Source: Scopulibacillus_A cellulosilyticus (GTDB lineage Bacteria; Bacillota; Bacilli; Bacillales; Sporolactobacillaceae). Taken from it: a DNA stretch of 64,000 nucleotides. Positions 44,260-52,211 of the stretch are shown piece by piece. Numbering within the stretch: position 1 is the first letter of the stretch; every line of letters starts with the position of its first letter. Under the pieces are notes generated by a model that was not told the DNA's origin, made no database searches, and saw only the letters and a program-made list of their open reading frames with translations. The stretch covers positions 211,492 through 275,491 of the forward strand of contig NZ_JBHTCO010000020.1 in NCBI RefSeq assembly GCF_042665295.1, read 5' to 3'. The position numbers were made by a program, and so were the translations under genes.

Positions 44260-46059
44260 CTATTTATATAAAGGACCGTAAACTTGGCAAGCACGATAAT
44301 CAGCCCCTTCCGATGTACCAAATGCTCCCCAAACACTTGGACGGAAGATACGGTTTTGATCCACGTTATGCATCGAAACAGGAATCCGCAACATCGATGC
44401 AAGTGTTATTAAATCACCGCCTATATGTCCATAACTTAAAGCGCAATGATTAGCTCCCCAGTGATTCATGACTGAATAAACATCTTTAAAAGGCCCTTCA
44501 CCTGTCAATTTCGGAGCAAACCATGTAGTTGGCCAAGTTGGGTTTGTCCTCTGATCCAATGTATCATGAACATCCTGCGGCAACTCGACTGAATAGCCTT
44601 CTGCGATTTGCAGTACAGGTCCTAATCCGTGAACTAAGTTTAATCGAATCATTGTCAGTGGTATTCCTCCCTTGGTTAAGTAATCGGTTGAAAAGCCTCC
44701 TCCCCGAAAGAAATCCACCGCCGGACACCATTCAGTTGCATTAAGACACTTTTTGACTTCTTCCTCTGTAATCTCCCAGAAGGGTTTCATCGCCGGGTGT
44801 CCATTAATTAACTGCTCTCCTGTTCCATCCAAAGTTGCTGGTCCTGAATTATTCATATGGATGATGCCGTTTGCAGCCATACCTGTTAATTCTTTTCCTG
44901 TTACCCGTTTAACCGCCTCAGGACTCCAATATACTTGAACATCTGCAAAAATCTGAGCCGTATTTGTCAAAAGATGACCGAACAACATACTAACAGCATT
45001 TAAAGAATCATTTTCTGTGGCAACAATAAAAGGTTCCCTTATACCATTCCAATCAAAAGATGACGATAAAATTGCTTCCGTAAAATCTCCATTAGGCATA
45101 AAATCGGTCCATTCTCTCTGACCTTGAAATCCAGCCGCAATCGCATTGTGTCCAAGCGCCTCCTCACCAAATCCTTTTTCAGCCAATCTAGTATTACCAA
45201 TCATAAGGTCCCTTGCAATTAGAGTCATCTTTACAACTGTTTCCCAATCCTTATCTTTTTGTTCCCTTGTCCTTTGCTGTTCAGAAGGATTAATATCTCG
45301 ACCTTCCTTACAATGCTCTCTTACCCATTTGATTGCTTTAACGTATTCCTCTTCATCATAAATATTTAACTTTAGACGTCTGATAAATTCGCTCATGTCT
45401 ACATATTCATTTCGCATCCCAAGATAATTTTGGAAAAAATCTTCATTAACGATACACCCCGCGATCCCCATCGCAACAGAACCCATAGAGAGATAAGATT
45501 TACCTCTCATGATAGTGACAACTAATGCAGACTTGGTAAACTGCAATAACTTTTGTTGAACATCTTCTGGAATAGTTGTATCTGTCATATCTTGTACATC
45601 TCGACCATAAATCTTAAAAGCAGGCAATCCTTTTTGATCATGGGCAGATGCAGCTGCAGCCAAATAAACAGCACCAGGTCTTTCTGTTCCGTTAAACCCC
45701 CAAATAGCTTTCATGGTGAGAGGATCTTGATCCATCGTTTCCGTCGGATAACACCAGGAAGGCGTAACAGTAATCGTAATATCTACCCCGTGACGTTCGA
45801 ATTTTTCTTGAGTTTCAACAGCCTCAGTAACACCGCCTATACATGTATCGGCAATAACACATTCAACAGATGAACCATCAGGATATTGAATACTTTTTTC
45901 TAAAAATATAGAAACTCTTTTGGCCATATCCATTGTGACTTCTTCTAGTGACTCACGAATACCATTTCGCCGACCATCAATTACCGGGCGGATACCGACC
46001 CGTGGGAATTGTCCCACTAATCGATTTGAACGCTCTCGTTTCACACTTTTTGCTTCCAA
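44260..46059 (-). CDS. fucI: L-fucose (D-arabinose) isomerase
   Basis: A 599-residue cytosolic Mn-dependent aldose-ketose isomerase converting L-fucose to L-fuculose and D-arabinose to D-ribulose. Metal ligands by recalled alignment with E. coli FucI (591 residues) are Glu349 in VATENDSLN, Asp373 in FADVQVYW and a His in NHWGANH (533 or 538). The N-terminal GIRPVIDGRRNGIRESLE and the TPSWCYPTETMD segment are strongly conserved. It is the first gene of the carbohydrate operon. Start TTG, preceded by GGAAAGGGG. Its promoter carries a LacI-type operator. Confidence 0.95.
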   Translation of the reverse strand: MEAKSVKRERSNRLVGQFPRVGIRPVIDGRRNGIRESLEEVTMDMAKRVSIFLEKSIQYPDGSSVECVIADTCIGGVTEAVETQEKFERHGVDITITVTPSWCYPTETMDQDPLTMKAIWGFNGTERPGAVYLAAAASAHDQKGLPAFKIYGRDVQDMTDTTIPEDVQQKLLQFTKSALVVTIMRGKSYLSMGSVAMGIAGCIVNEDFFQNYLGMRNEYVDMSEFIRRLKLNIYDEEEYVKAIKWVREHCKEGRDINPSEQQRTREQKDKDWETVVKMTLIARDLMIGNTRLAEKGFGEEALGHNAIAAGFQGQREWTDFMPNGDFTEAILSSSFDWNGIREPFIVATENDSLNAVSMLFGHLLTNTAQIFADVQVYWSPEAVKRVTGKELTGMAANGIIHMNNSGPATLDGTGEQLINGHPAMKPFWEITEEEVKKCLNATEWCPAVDFFRGGGFSTDYLTKGGIPLTMIRLNLVHGLGPVLQIAEGYSVELPQDVHDTLDQRTNPTWPTTWFAPKLTGEGPFKDVYSVMNHWGANHCALSYGHIGGDLITLASMLRIPVSMHNVDQNRIFRPSVWGAFGTSEGADYRACQVYGPLYK

Positions 46060-46162
46060 CCCTTTATCCCCTTTCCACTTTAAATTCTTGTTTTATAACA
46101 AGATTAATAATTTTGATTTCTTAACCATTTTAAATGACTCAATACATCAATTAACCCTATAA

Positions 46163-46207
46163 TGTTATCGGTAACAGGAATATATCAAACAAAAAATATA
46201 TTGTCAA
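46163..46207 (-). promoter_or_regulatory. Carbohydrate operon promoter with LacI-type operator
   Basis: On the minus strand TTGACA (46202-46207), 17 bp, TATATT (46179-46184), then two bases and the operator TGTTACCGATAACA (46163-46176). The operator would cover the transcription start. It has the central CG and flanking symmetry of LacI/GalR-family sites. Confidence 0.88.
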
Positions 46208-46292
46208 TGATGAATATTTAGTAAAATCCCATTTATTTGATAAAATTAATGCAAATTTTTAAAAAAACAAGTATAATAAAATGAGTATTTTA

Positions 46293-46306
46293 TGATATCG
46301 GTATCA
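46293..46306 (+). promoter_or_regulatory. Second LacI-type operator, before the repressor gene
   Basis: TGATATCGGTATCA has the same TGnTAyCGrTAnCA form as the site at 46163-46176. It lies 29 bp before the repressor start and downstream of a TATAAT (46272-46277), suggesting autoregulation and a possible DNA loop over 130 bp. Confidence 0.8.
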
Positions 46307-46334
46307 ATAATGTATTTTGAAGAGGAGAAATAAT

Positions 46335-47351
46335 GTGGTTACTATTTATGATATAGCAAAAAGAGCTAACGTTTCCCCGATGACTGTATCAAGAGTAATA
46401 AACAATTCTAAACAGATTAGTGAATCAACAAGACAAAAAGTACAAGCAGTAATAGAGGAGTTAGGATATATCCCGAATTCTGCAGCCAGAAGTTTAATAT
46501 CAAAAAAGACTAAAATTCTTTCCCTATTGATCACAGACATAACAAACCCCTTTTTTACAAGAGTAGCCAGAGGCGCTGAAGATAAAGCAAAACAATTTGG
46601 ATATCAAATCCTTTTAAGTAATACTGATGAGGATTTTAAAAAAGAAGAAGATTATATTGACATGCTGCTTTCTACAAATGTTGACGGTGTGCTACTTGCT
46701 CCGACCGGAGATCAATCAAAGAAAAATATTAAAAAACTGATTAAGCGGGATATTCCATTTGTTTTACTTGATCGGGAGATAGAGGGGATTGAATCAGATA
46801 TCGTATTAGGAGATAGCTATGAAGGAACCCGCAAGCTTATAGAACACCTCATTCAACAAGGACACAAAAAAATCGCTTTAATTAATGGCCCTCTTTCCGT
46901 ATCTACCGCAAGAGAAAGACACAAAAGTTACATTGAAACACTTAAATTGTCAAACCTAAAGGTTAATCATGATCTTATTTCAGAAATCGGATATAACAAA
47001 GATGATGCCGATACGATAATTAAAAATTTAATTTCGTTACCAAAGTTCGAACGCCCTACCGCAATTTTTGCGGCAAATAACTTTATTGCGGTAAATGCTA
47101 TTAAAGCCCTTCGAAAATTTGGATATGAAGTTCCAAAAGATATGTCTATTGTTTGTTTCGAAGACTTCGAACCGATTACAGGCTTTAATCCTTTTCTTAC
47201 CGCTGCTATCCAACCCGCCTATAGTTTCGGTTATACAGGTATCCAATTTCTCATCGAGAGAATTGAAGGGAAAGCTCCTAAAGAATATCGAAAGATCGTT
47301 CTTTCACCCGAAATCGTTATCCGGGAATCATCACGTTTGATCAAAAAATAG
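46335..47351 (+). CDS. LacI-family repressor of the carbohydrate operon
   Basis: A 338-residue repressor. The N-terminal helix-turn-helix and hinge read TIYDIAKRANVSPMTVSRVINNSKQIS and SAARSLISKKT. The periplasmic-binding-like effector domain spans about 60-330. Start GTG (46335) after AGAGGAG; the upstream TTG frame would run through the ribosome site. It is divergent from fucI, and both promoters carry the same palindrome, so it is the obvious regulator. The inducer is presumably the imported sugar or a derivative. Confidence 0.92.
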   Translation: MVTIYDIAKRANVSPMTVSRVINNSKQISESTRQKVQAVIEELGYIPNSAARSLISKKTKILSLLITDITNPFFTRVARGAEDKAKQFGYQILLSNTDEDFKKEEDYIDMLLSTNVDGVLLAPTGDQSKKNIKKLIKRDIPFVLLDREIEGIESDIVLGDSYEGTRKLIEHLIQQGHKKIALINGPLSVSTARERHKSYIETLKLSNLKVNHDLISEIGYNKDDADTIIKNLISLPKFERPTAIFAANNFIAVNAIKALRKFGYEVPKDMSIVCFEDFEPITGFNPFLTAAIQPAYSFGYTGIQFLIERIEGKAPKEYRKIVLSPEIVIRESSRLIKK

Positions 47352-47392
47352 TCCGCAGATTCCATAAATGGAACAAGCGGATTTTCTTTTTT
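47352..47392 (+). terminator. Terminator after the LacI repressor
   Basis: TCCGC..ATTCCA pairs with TGGAA..GCGGA, followed by TTTTCTTTTTT. Confidence 0.85.
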
Positions 47393-47483
47393 ATAAAAAT
47401 AAAACATGAATAGCGAGGGTAACTATTTCAATTAGCCTTCAAACCTTGCACCAAGCTTTAAGGTGGACGTAGTAAACAACTAA

Positions 47484-48386
47484 TCAGTAAATTTTTACTG
47501 GTTTTTCAGAAAAATATTCAAAGGCTGTTTTGGAAATATAAGGTATGATAGATTCTGATTCATAATAGGATCCGTCCATGATAAAAACGGATATAATAAG
47601 TTGACCTTTCTCTTCAGGCAACTCAATAATCCCGACATCATTAACAACATTGCCGATCCATCCTGTTTTATTTGCCACTCTAGTTCCGGGAGGTAAAAAA
47701 TATGGGATCCTTCGGCGAAGCTGTTGTCGAGACAGCATATCAAGCATTGCCTCGCTTGCTTTTATAGAAACAAGCTCCTTTTTCAACATTTTTTCTAATA
47801 AATTTGTCGAATCAAGAGGCGTCATTGCGTTTGTATGCGAGCTTCCTGTAAATACGATGCTTTCTGGATCAAAGCTTTTTCCGGAAAATAATGCTTGGTG
47901 CACAGTTTCATAGTATTCCTGACTATAAGGCTGCGGCGTAAAGCCGATGCTTTCCTGAAGCCAGTCCCATAGTGTTTGTTTGACATGAATATTCTCAAAA
48001 CCGAGTTCCTTCATATACCGGTCAACATTTTCTACGCCGCCGACAATATCTAAGATTTTATCTGTTGCCAGGTTGTCGCTGACAATCGTCATCAGCATAG
48101 CTAAATCCTTAATCGACACTTCCGCCCCCGGATCAAGTTCTCTTAAAATACCTGAACCTGTGACTCGATCCTCTTCTTTTATACGAATACGTGTATCTAA
48201 TTGTACTTTACCTTCCTCTATATCTCGAAATAATGTAATAAGAATTGGAATTTTAATGCACCTCGCTGCTTGAAACAGCCGTTCTGAGTTGATTTTCACC
48301 TCTTCACCAGATTGAATATGCCTTATCAAGATCCCAAAAGAGCCCGAAATCGGTTCTATCAGCTGTTCTATTTTCTTCTGTAACAT
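47484..48386 (-). CDS. Class A beta-lactamase-like protein lacking the nucleophilic serine
   Basis: A 300-residue protein of the Beta-lactamase2/serine hydrolase family without a signal peptide, so cytosolic. The SxxK motif is replaced by Arg42-Cys-Ile-Lys45 in LFQAARCIKIPIL; the Arg codon is AGG, one base from Ser AGC/AGT. The other motifs are intact: S103-D-N in VSDN and K240-T-G in NKTGWIGNVVNDVG. An acid at the Glu166 position is not obvious. Either the protein is catalytically dead, uses the neighbouring Cys43, or has a sequence error. Such cytosolic homologues are not drug-resistance enzymes as far as known. AGGAGGT precedes the ATG. Confidence 0.85.
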   Translation of the reverse strand: MLQKKIEQLIEPISGSFGILIRHIQSGEEVKINSERLFQAARCIKIPILITLFRDIEEGKVQLDTRIRIKEEDRVTGSGILRELDPGAEVSIKDLAMLMTIVSDNLATDKILDIVGGVENVDRYMKELGFENIHVKQTLWDWLQESIGFTPQPYSQEYYETVHQALFSGKSFDPESIVFTGSSHTNAMTPLDSTNLLEKMLKKELVSIKASEAMLDMLSRQQLRRRIPYFLPPGTRVANKTGWIGNVVNDVGIIELPEEKGQLIISVFIMDGSYYESESIIPYISKTAFEYFSEKPVKIY

Positions 48387-48493
48387 AATTTAATGACCTC
48401 CTATTAATGATTTGAATTATCTTTAGTGTGGATATATGCTTGACCATTCACCTTTAAATAACCCATTTTACGAAATCAGTATATTCCAAAAAC

Positions 48494-49807
48494 TCATTTT
48501 ACAGGAGGAGCCTCAAGCCCTTTTTGTTCTTTATAATTGCGTTTTAATATTAAATTTTGGAAGGACTGTTGAGTTTGCGGGATAAAAAAGGAACTAAATG
48601 CTACCAGCAGTGCACCAAATGCCAGGAAAGCAAAGCCGGCTTGATAAGAAATCGTCTGAATCAAAAAGCCCATAATCGTCGGAGTTAATATGCCTGCCAC
48701 TTTTCCTCCCATATTAACGATTGAACTGCCGACACCTACTATTTCCGTAGGAAGGAAACGCATTGGCAGTCCTAAAATAGGCATATAACATAGTGTCATA
48801 AAAAAAGAACTTAACGTTAAAAAAAGAATAAACATGCCCGCGGATTTGACACTTATCATCGAAATTAAAAAAATCATGGCAAGTATCGAACTTGGAATAA
48901 ATATTTTACGATGCCGACCATGAAACCGGTCAAACATCAAGCCGCCAAGTATTGTTGCAATAATAGAGACAAATGGTGAGATCGACATTAATAAACCGGC
49001 ATTCACTAGATGAATATGTTTTTCAGTAATTAGAAACGAAGGGACCCAAGAACCAAGTCCAGTAACTATCACGTCGTATCCAAAAAACATGAAAAACAGC
49101 CACCACATAACTCCGCTCTTAAAGAGATCGCTTGTACTTATAGACGAAGTCGATTCCTTATTTGCTGCTGCGTTTTTATGTAACGAATCGTCGTTTTCAT
49201 CGGCAGACAATAATTCTTGAGATGTCAAAGGGCGAGGCAATAAAAACCATATAAGAACAGCGATGATGATCCCAACCCCAGCAACATAGTAAAATACATG
49301 ATGCCAACCTATAAATAGAATTGCAGGAGCGATAATTAATGGTGCAAAAGCTATTCCGACAGAGTTAGAAGCCATCGTGAACCCATTAGCAGTTGAACGT
49401 GTTTTTTCCGATGTTCTCTCTGTAATGCATTTATAAGCAGCCGCCGGAAAAATACCCTGGAATATACCAAAGAAAACCCGGACAATAAGTAAAGAAAGAT
49501 AATTGAAGGCTGCCCCTGTAAGAGCGGTAAAAATAGACCAGGAAACTAAGGCAAATGTCATGACTTTTTTTGAACCGAAACGATCTGTTAAGAACCCGCT
49601 TGGAATCTGTACGACAGCGTAAGAGAAAGAGAATACACTAAGGATGAGCCCCTGTTCTACCTTATTCAAGTGAAACTCTTTTCCAATATAGGGAAGAGCA
49701 ATTGAAACGATTGAACGATCCAAGTAATCAATAAACCAGGCAAAAAACAGAATAACAACGGTAGTGACAGTCATTTTCTTAACTATTTTGGCAGTATTTG
49801 CTGTCAT
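48494..49807 (-). CDS. MFS transporter of the anion:cation symporter family
   Basis: A 437-residue transporter with twelve helices and a long central loop around residues 195-225. The first-half signature AWFIDYLDRSIVSIALPYI and the loop 2-3 motif GFLTDRFGSKKVM are typical of the ACS family, which brings in hexuronates, gluconate, galactarate or other organic anions by proton symport. GAGGAGG precedes the ATG. It lies in the same orientation as the flanking beta-lactamase-like and metallo-hydrolase genes, separated by short gaps. Confidence 0.9.
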   Translation of the reverse strand: MTANTAKIVKKMTVTTVVILFFAWFIDYLDRSIVSIALPYIGKEFHLNKVEQGLILSVFSFSYAVVQIPSGFLTDRFGSKKVMTFALVSWSIFTALTGAAFNYLSLLIVRVFFGIFQGIFPAAAYKCITERTSEKTRSTANGFTMASNSVGIAFAPLIIAPAILFIGWHHVFYYVAGVGIIIAVLIWFLLPRPLTSQELLSADENDDSLHKNAAANKESTSSISTSDLFKSGVMWWLFFMFFGYDVIVTGLGSWVPSFLITEKHIHLVNAGLLMSISPFVSIIATILGGLMFDRFHGRHRKIFIPSSILAMIFLISMISVKSAGMFILFLTLSSFFMTLCYMPILGLPMRFLPTEIVGVGSSIVNMGGKVAGILTPTIMGFLIQTISYQAGFAFLAFGALLVAFSSFFIPQTQQSFQNLILKRNYKEQKGLEAPPVK

Positions 49808-49887
49808 TACTTTTTAACCTCCTCATATCGGTTGGATTTAAAGGGGAACACAACTTAAATGCCTGGAAAATGATCATCAACCCATTT

Positions 49888-51114
49888 TTATATCATACCC
49901 ATCTTGTAATAAAGCTGATCATAAATATTCCGTATAATAAAATTGGAATTAGTCTCCGAGCATTTTCGTACAGCCTCCTTTTTTAATTCTTTTGCCTCAA
50001 TATTATCTTGTGAAAAAATCAATATATCAGTTAAATGAAGGACCATCTGATACTCACCCTTATCCATTAAATCCCTGCATCTTTTCAAAATGATATTCGC
50101 ATCCTTCATTAAAGATAAAATCTCATTAGCGACATCCTTTTGTTTACATGGCTGAAGATTTGTTGGATTACCGTCGAACCAGCCGGTATACCTTCTGTAA
50201 GTCCCCTTAATCGCAAACTCCAAGCAACCGTAGGACGGCTGGATGTATTTGTTATTCGTTAAATCTGAGGGTAATTCAATCTCTTCGAGCATCATTTCTA
50301 ATGTCATTCCTTTATTTAAACAGTCTATAACTTTCTCGTGAACAAACCGCAACACATCAATAATCGCTTGCAGACCATCCTGAATGTCCTGCTTGCTGCA
50401 TAAAGCCCTTCCATGTCCGGGAACTAATACATCCGGTTTTAGCTCTTGAATTTGTTGACAAGTTTCATACCACTCTCGTTCAAAGCGATTTACTTTCAAA
50501 GGATTGCCTATATTTGGAAAGGCATTGATAAAGAAATCCCCGGAGTATACGATATTGTCTTCCGGAACATGGACGAAACAATGATCGTCTGTTTCTCCCT
50601 TTCCGTGCATAAGATAGATGGTCTTATCGCCTAATTTAAATTTGTACTCTTTGGAAAAAGTAATATCCGGGGTAATAAAGTGAAAAGATTCAAGACCTAA
50701 TTTCCCTTGAAATTGGACTGAATTAATGCGTAAATGGTAGTCATTCAGTTTTCTATATTTATAAAATCTATCAGCTATATTCTCATGGCCTATAATTTGT
50801 GTATTCGTTTCTTTGAATACTTCGGTAGAATTTACATGATCCAAATGTCCATGAGTATAAATGATGTAACGTATAGGTAATTTTGATTTTTGACGAATGG
50901 CATTATAAATCGCTTTTGCATGCTGTTTATTTAAAGTTGTATCAATCACAACAATGCCATCCGTTGTCATGATAACGCCAACATTTGCAAAATTTGAAAC
51001 GTAATAATGGCCGTTTTTCAGTGAAACAAGTTCTATCTTTTCTATCGAATTTTCAACAATATCATCCATTTGTCTATCTAATGGTAACCGTTTCAATGAT
51101 CTGCTGGAACTCAT
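49888..51114 (-). CDS. Metallo-beta-lactamase-fold hydrolase
   Basis: A 408-residue cytosolic enzyme. The dinuclear metal site shows THGHLDHVNS (HxHxDH), a His in LMHGKGETDDH, Asp in IVYSGDFFINAF and His in LVPGHGRAL. The MBL fold covers roughly 30-250 and a helical C-terminal part follows. Related families include alkylsulfatases, lactonases and other hydrolases; the exact reaction is unknown. The next gene downstream encodes an organic-anion transporter, so a shared small-molecule substrate is plausible. AAGAAGG precedes the ATG. Confidence 0.88.
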   Translation of the reverse strand: MSSSRSLKRLPLDRQMDDIVENSIEKIELVSLKNGHYYVSNFANVGVIMTTDGIVVIDTTLNKQHAKAIYNAIRQKSKLPIRYIIYTHGHLDHVNSTEVFKETNTQIIGHENIADRFYKYRKLNDYHLRINSVQFQGKLGLESFHFITPDITFSKEYKFKLGDKTIYLMHGKGETDDHCFVHVPEDNIVYSGDFFINAFPNIGNPLKVNRFEREWYETCQQIQELKPDVLVPGHGRALCSKQDIQDGLQAIIDVLRFVHEKVIDCLNKGMTLEMMLEEIELPSDLTNNKYIQPSYGCLEFAIKGTYRRYTGWFDGNPTNLQPCKQKDVANEILSLMKDANIILKRCRDLMDKGEYQMVLHLTDILIFSQDNIEAKELKKEAVRKCSETNSNFIIRNIYDQLYYKMGMI

Positions 51115-51398
51115 AAAATACCTTCTTTCTGAAGATTTCTATTTTCAATTTCCCTCTAAAAATCCACCCTCATAACCGGTAAAACCCTCCTTATCAATTA
51201 AAGTTCCTTGCTGTCAGAGGCAAATGAATATGAAGATCATTGTATGATTAAGATCTCATCCAAGAGACTAAAAGGGCATTAACTATACGGAAAATTCAAT
51301 AAATTGTATATAAAAAAAATAACCTTTTGTTTCTAACTTCTGCTGATAATCTTCATAACTAATAAATTTGTATCTGCTAATTTTAAAATTCAAATCCA

Positions 51399-52043
51399 TT
51401 AAAGTGAATGTTTATCATCTCTTTTCTTTGATAGATAACAAGAGACTATCACTTCCTCACTTTCTATAAGTAATGACATAAAAAAATGCAATTGGGACTC
51501 GACATACTGTTCCAGGGACATCCAACCATGAAGACGTGATTCCTTTTTCAGTGCCCACATATGACCAAGACTCACCACATCAAATGCAAGTAAGTCTGCA
51601 TCTATATCGTGCCGAAAATTCCCTTTCTGCTGTCCCCCGCGAATTATATCTGCAATTACACGCGCGGTCTCGCTCTCCATATTTAAAATCTTAGTACAAG
51701 TATCTCTATCTAAAGTACCAAGGTCTTTGTAGAGGATAACAAACAGATCGGTTACCTGATCAATAGAACGATATAATCCGCGTATCACATACTGGAGCCT
51801 TTCCACCGGGTTGGTCATTTCATTACCGTGACTAAAAACTTGCTGATAAATGCTGTTTACAACGGCAAGTAAACTGAGTAAAATATCTTCCTTGTTCTTG
51901 AAAATGTAATAGATCGAGCCAACACTTACACCCGCCTCTCTAGCAATATCTGGTATCGAGACACCGTGGTACCCTTTTTCGCTAAAAAGTTTCTTAGCAG
52001 TCTCTAAAATTTTATCCCTGCGTCCGTTAGCATCACCTCTCAT
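51399..52043 (-). CDS. TetR/AcrR-family regulator
   Basis: A 214-residue repressor. The helix-turn-helix (about 8-55) reads RRDKILETAKKLFSEKGYHGVSIPDIAREAGVSVGSIYYIFKNKED. The start is the ATG of MRGDANGRR after GGAGGTGG, 16 codons inside the longest frame. The C-terminal ligand domain resembles those of fatty-acid regulators such as FadR/YsiA. Twin GAATGTTCATTC palindromes overlap its own promoter. The MBL hydrolase and MFS genes downstream on the same strand are possible targets, but no second operator was seen there. Confidence 0.9.
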   Translation of the reverse strand: MRGDANGRRDKILETAKKLFSEKGYHGVSIPDIAREAGVSVGSIYYIFKNKEDILLSLLAVVNSIYQQVFSHGNEMTNPVERLQYVIRGLYRSIDQVTDLFVILYKDLGTLDRDTCTKILNMESETARVIADIIRGGQQKGNFRHDIDADLLAFDVVSLGHMWALKKESRLHGWMSLEQYVESQLHFFMSLLIESEEVIVSCYLSKKRDDKHSL

Positions 52044-52061
52044 GGCGCCACCTCCATAAAC

Positions 52062-52106
52062 ATTATACAATATTTTAGAATGTTCATTCAATAAGAATGT
52101 TCATTC
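52062..52106 (-). promoter_or_regulatory. TetR-gene promoter with twin operators
   Basis: On the minus strand TTGAAT (52086-52091), 18 bp, TATAAT (52062-52067). GAATGTTCATTC occurs twice, at 52078-52089 and 52095-52106, 17 bp apart, around the -35 region. The site is suited to paired TetR dimers and indicates autoregulation. Confidence 0.75.
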
Positions 52107-52158
52107 CAATTTACAACAAATTATAATGTGATTTATCTAGCCTTTTTCTGCCAATATA

Positions 52159-52186
52159 AAAAAGCAGGCAAATGCCCGCCTTTTGA
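52159..52186 (-). terminator. Terminator after the GntP permease
   Basis: On the minus strand AAGGCGGGC pairs with GCCTGCTTT (including G-U), followed by a T run. It ends the D-amino-acid cluster. Confidence 0.8.
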
Positions 52187-52211
52187 AACCGCATACAAAT
52201 AAAGGTAAAAA

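Noticed and set aside
46163..46176. Operator at the fucI promoter as a CcpA cre site
   Set aside because: TGTTATCGGTAACA departs from the cre consensus at the TGWAA part, and the same variant palindrome recurs at the adjacent LacI gene, so a local LacI operator fits better.
47484..48386. Beta-lactamase-like gene as an antibiotic-resistance determinant
   Set aside because: It has no export signal and lacks the catalytic serine, so resistance function is not supported.
51160..51195. Five-codon leader peptide (MRVDF) before the metallo-hydrolase gene
   Set aside because: An AAGGAGGG precedes it, but spacing is long and no attenuator structure follows; too weak to claim.
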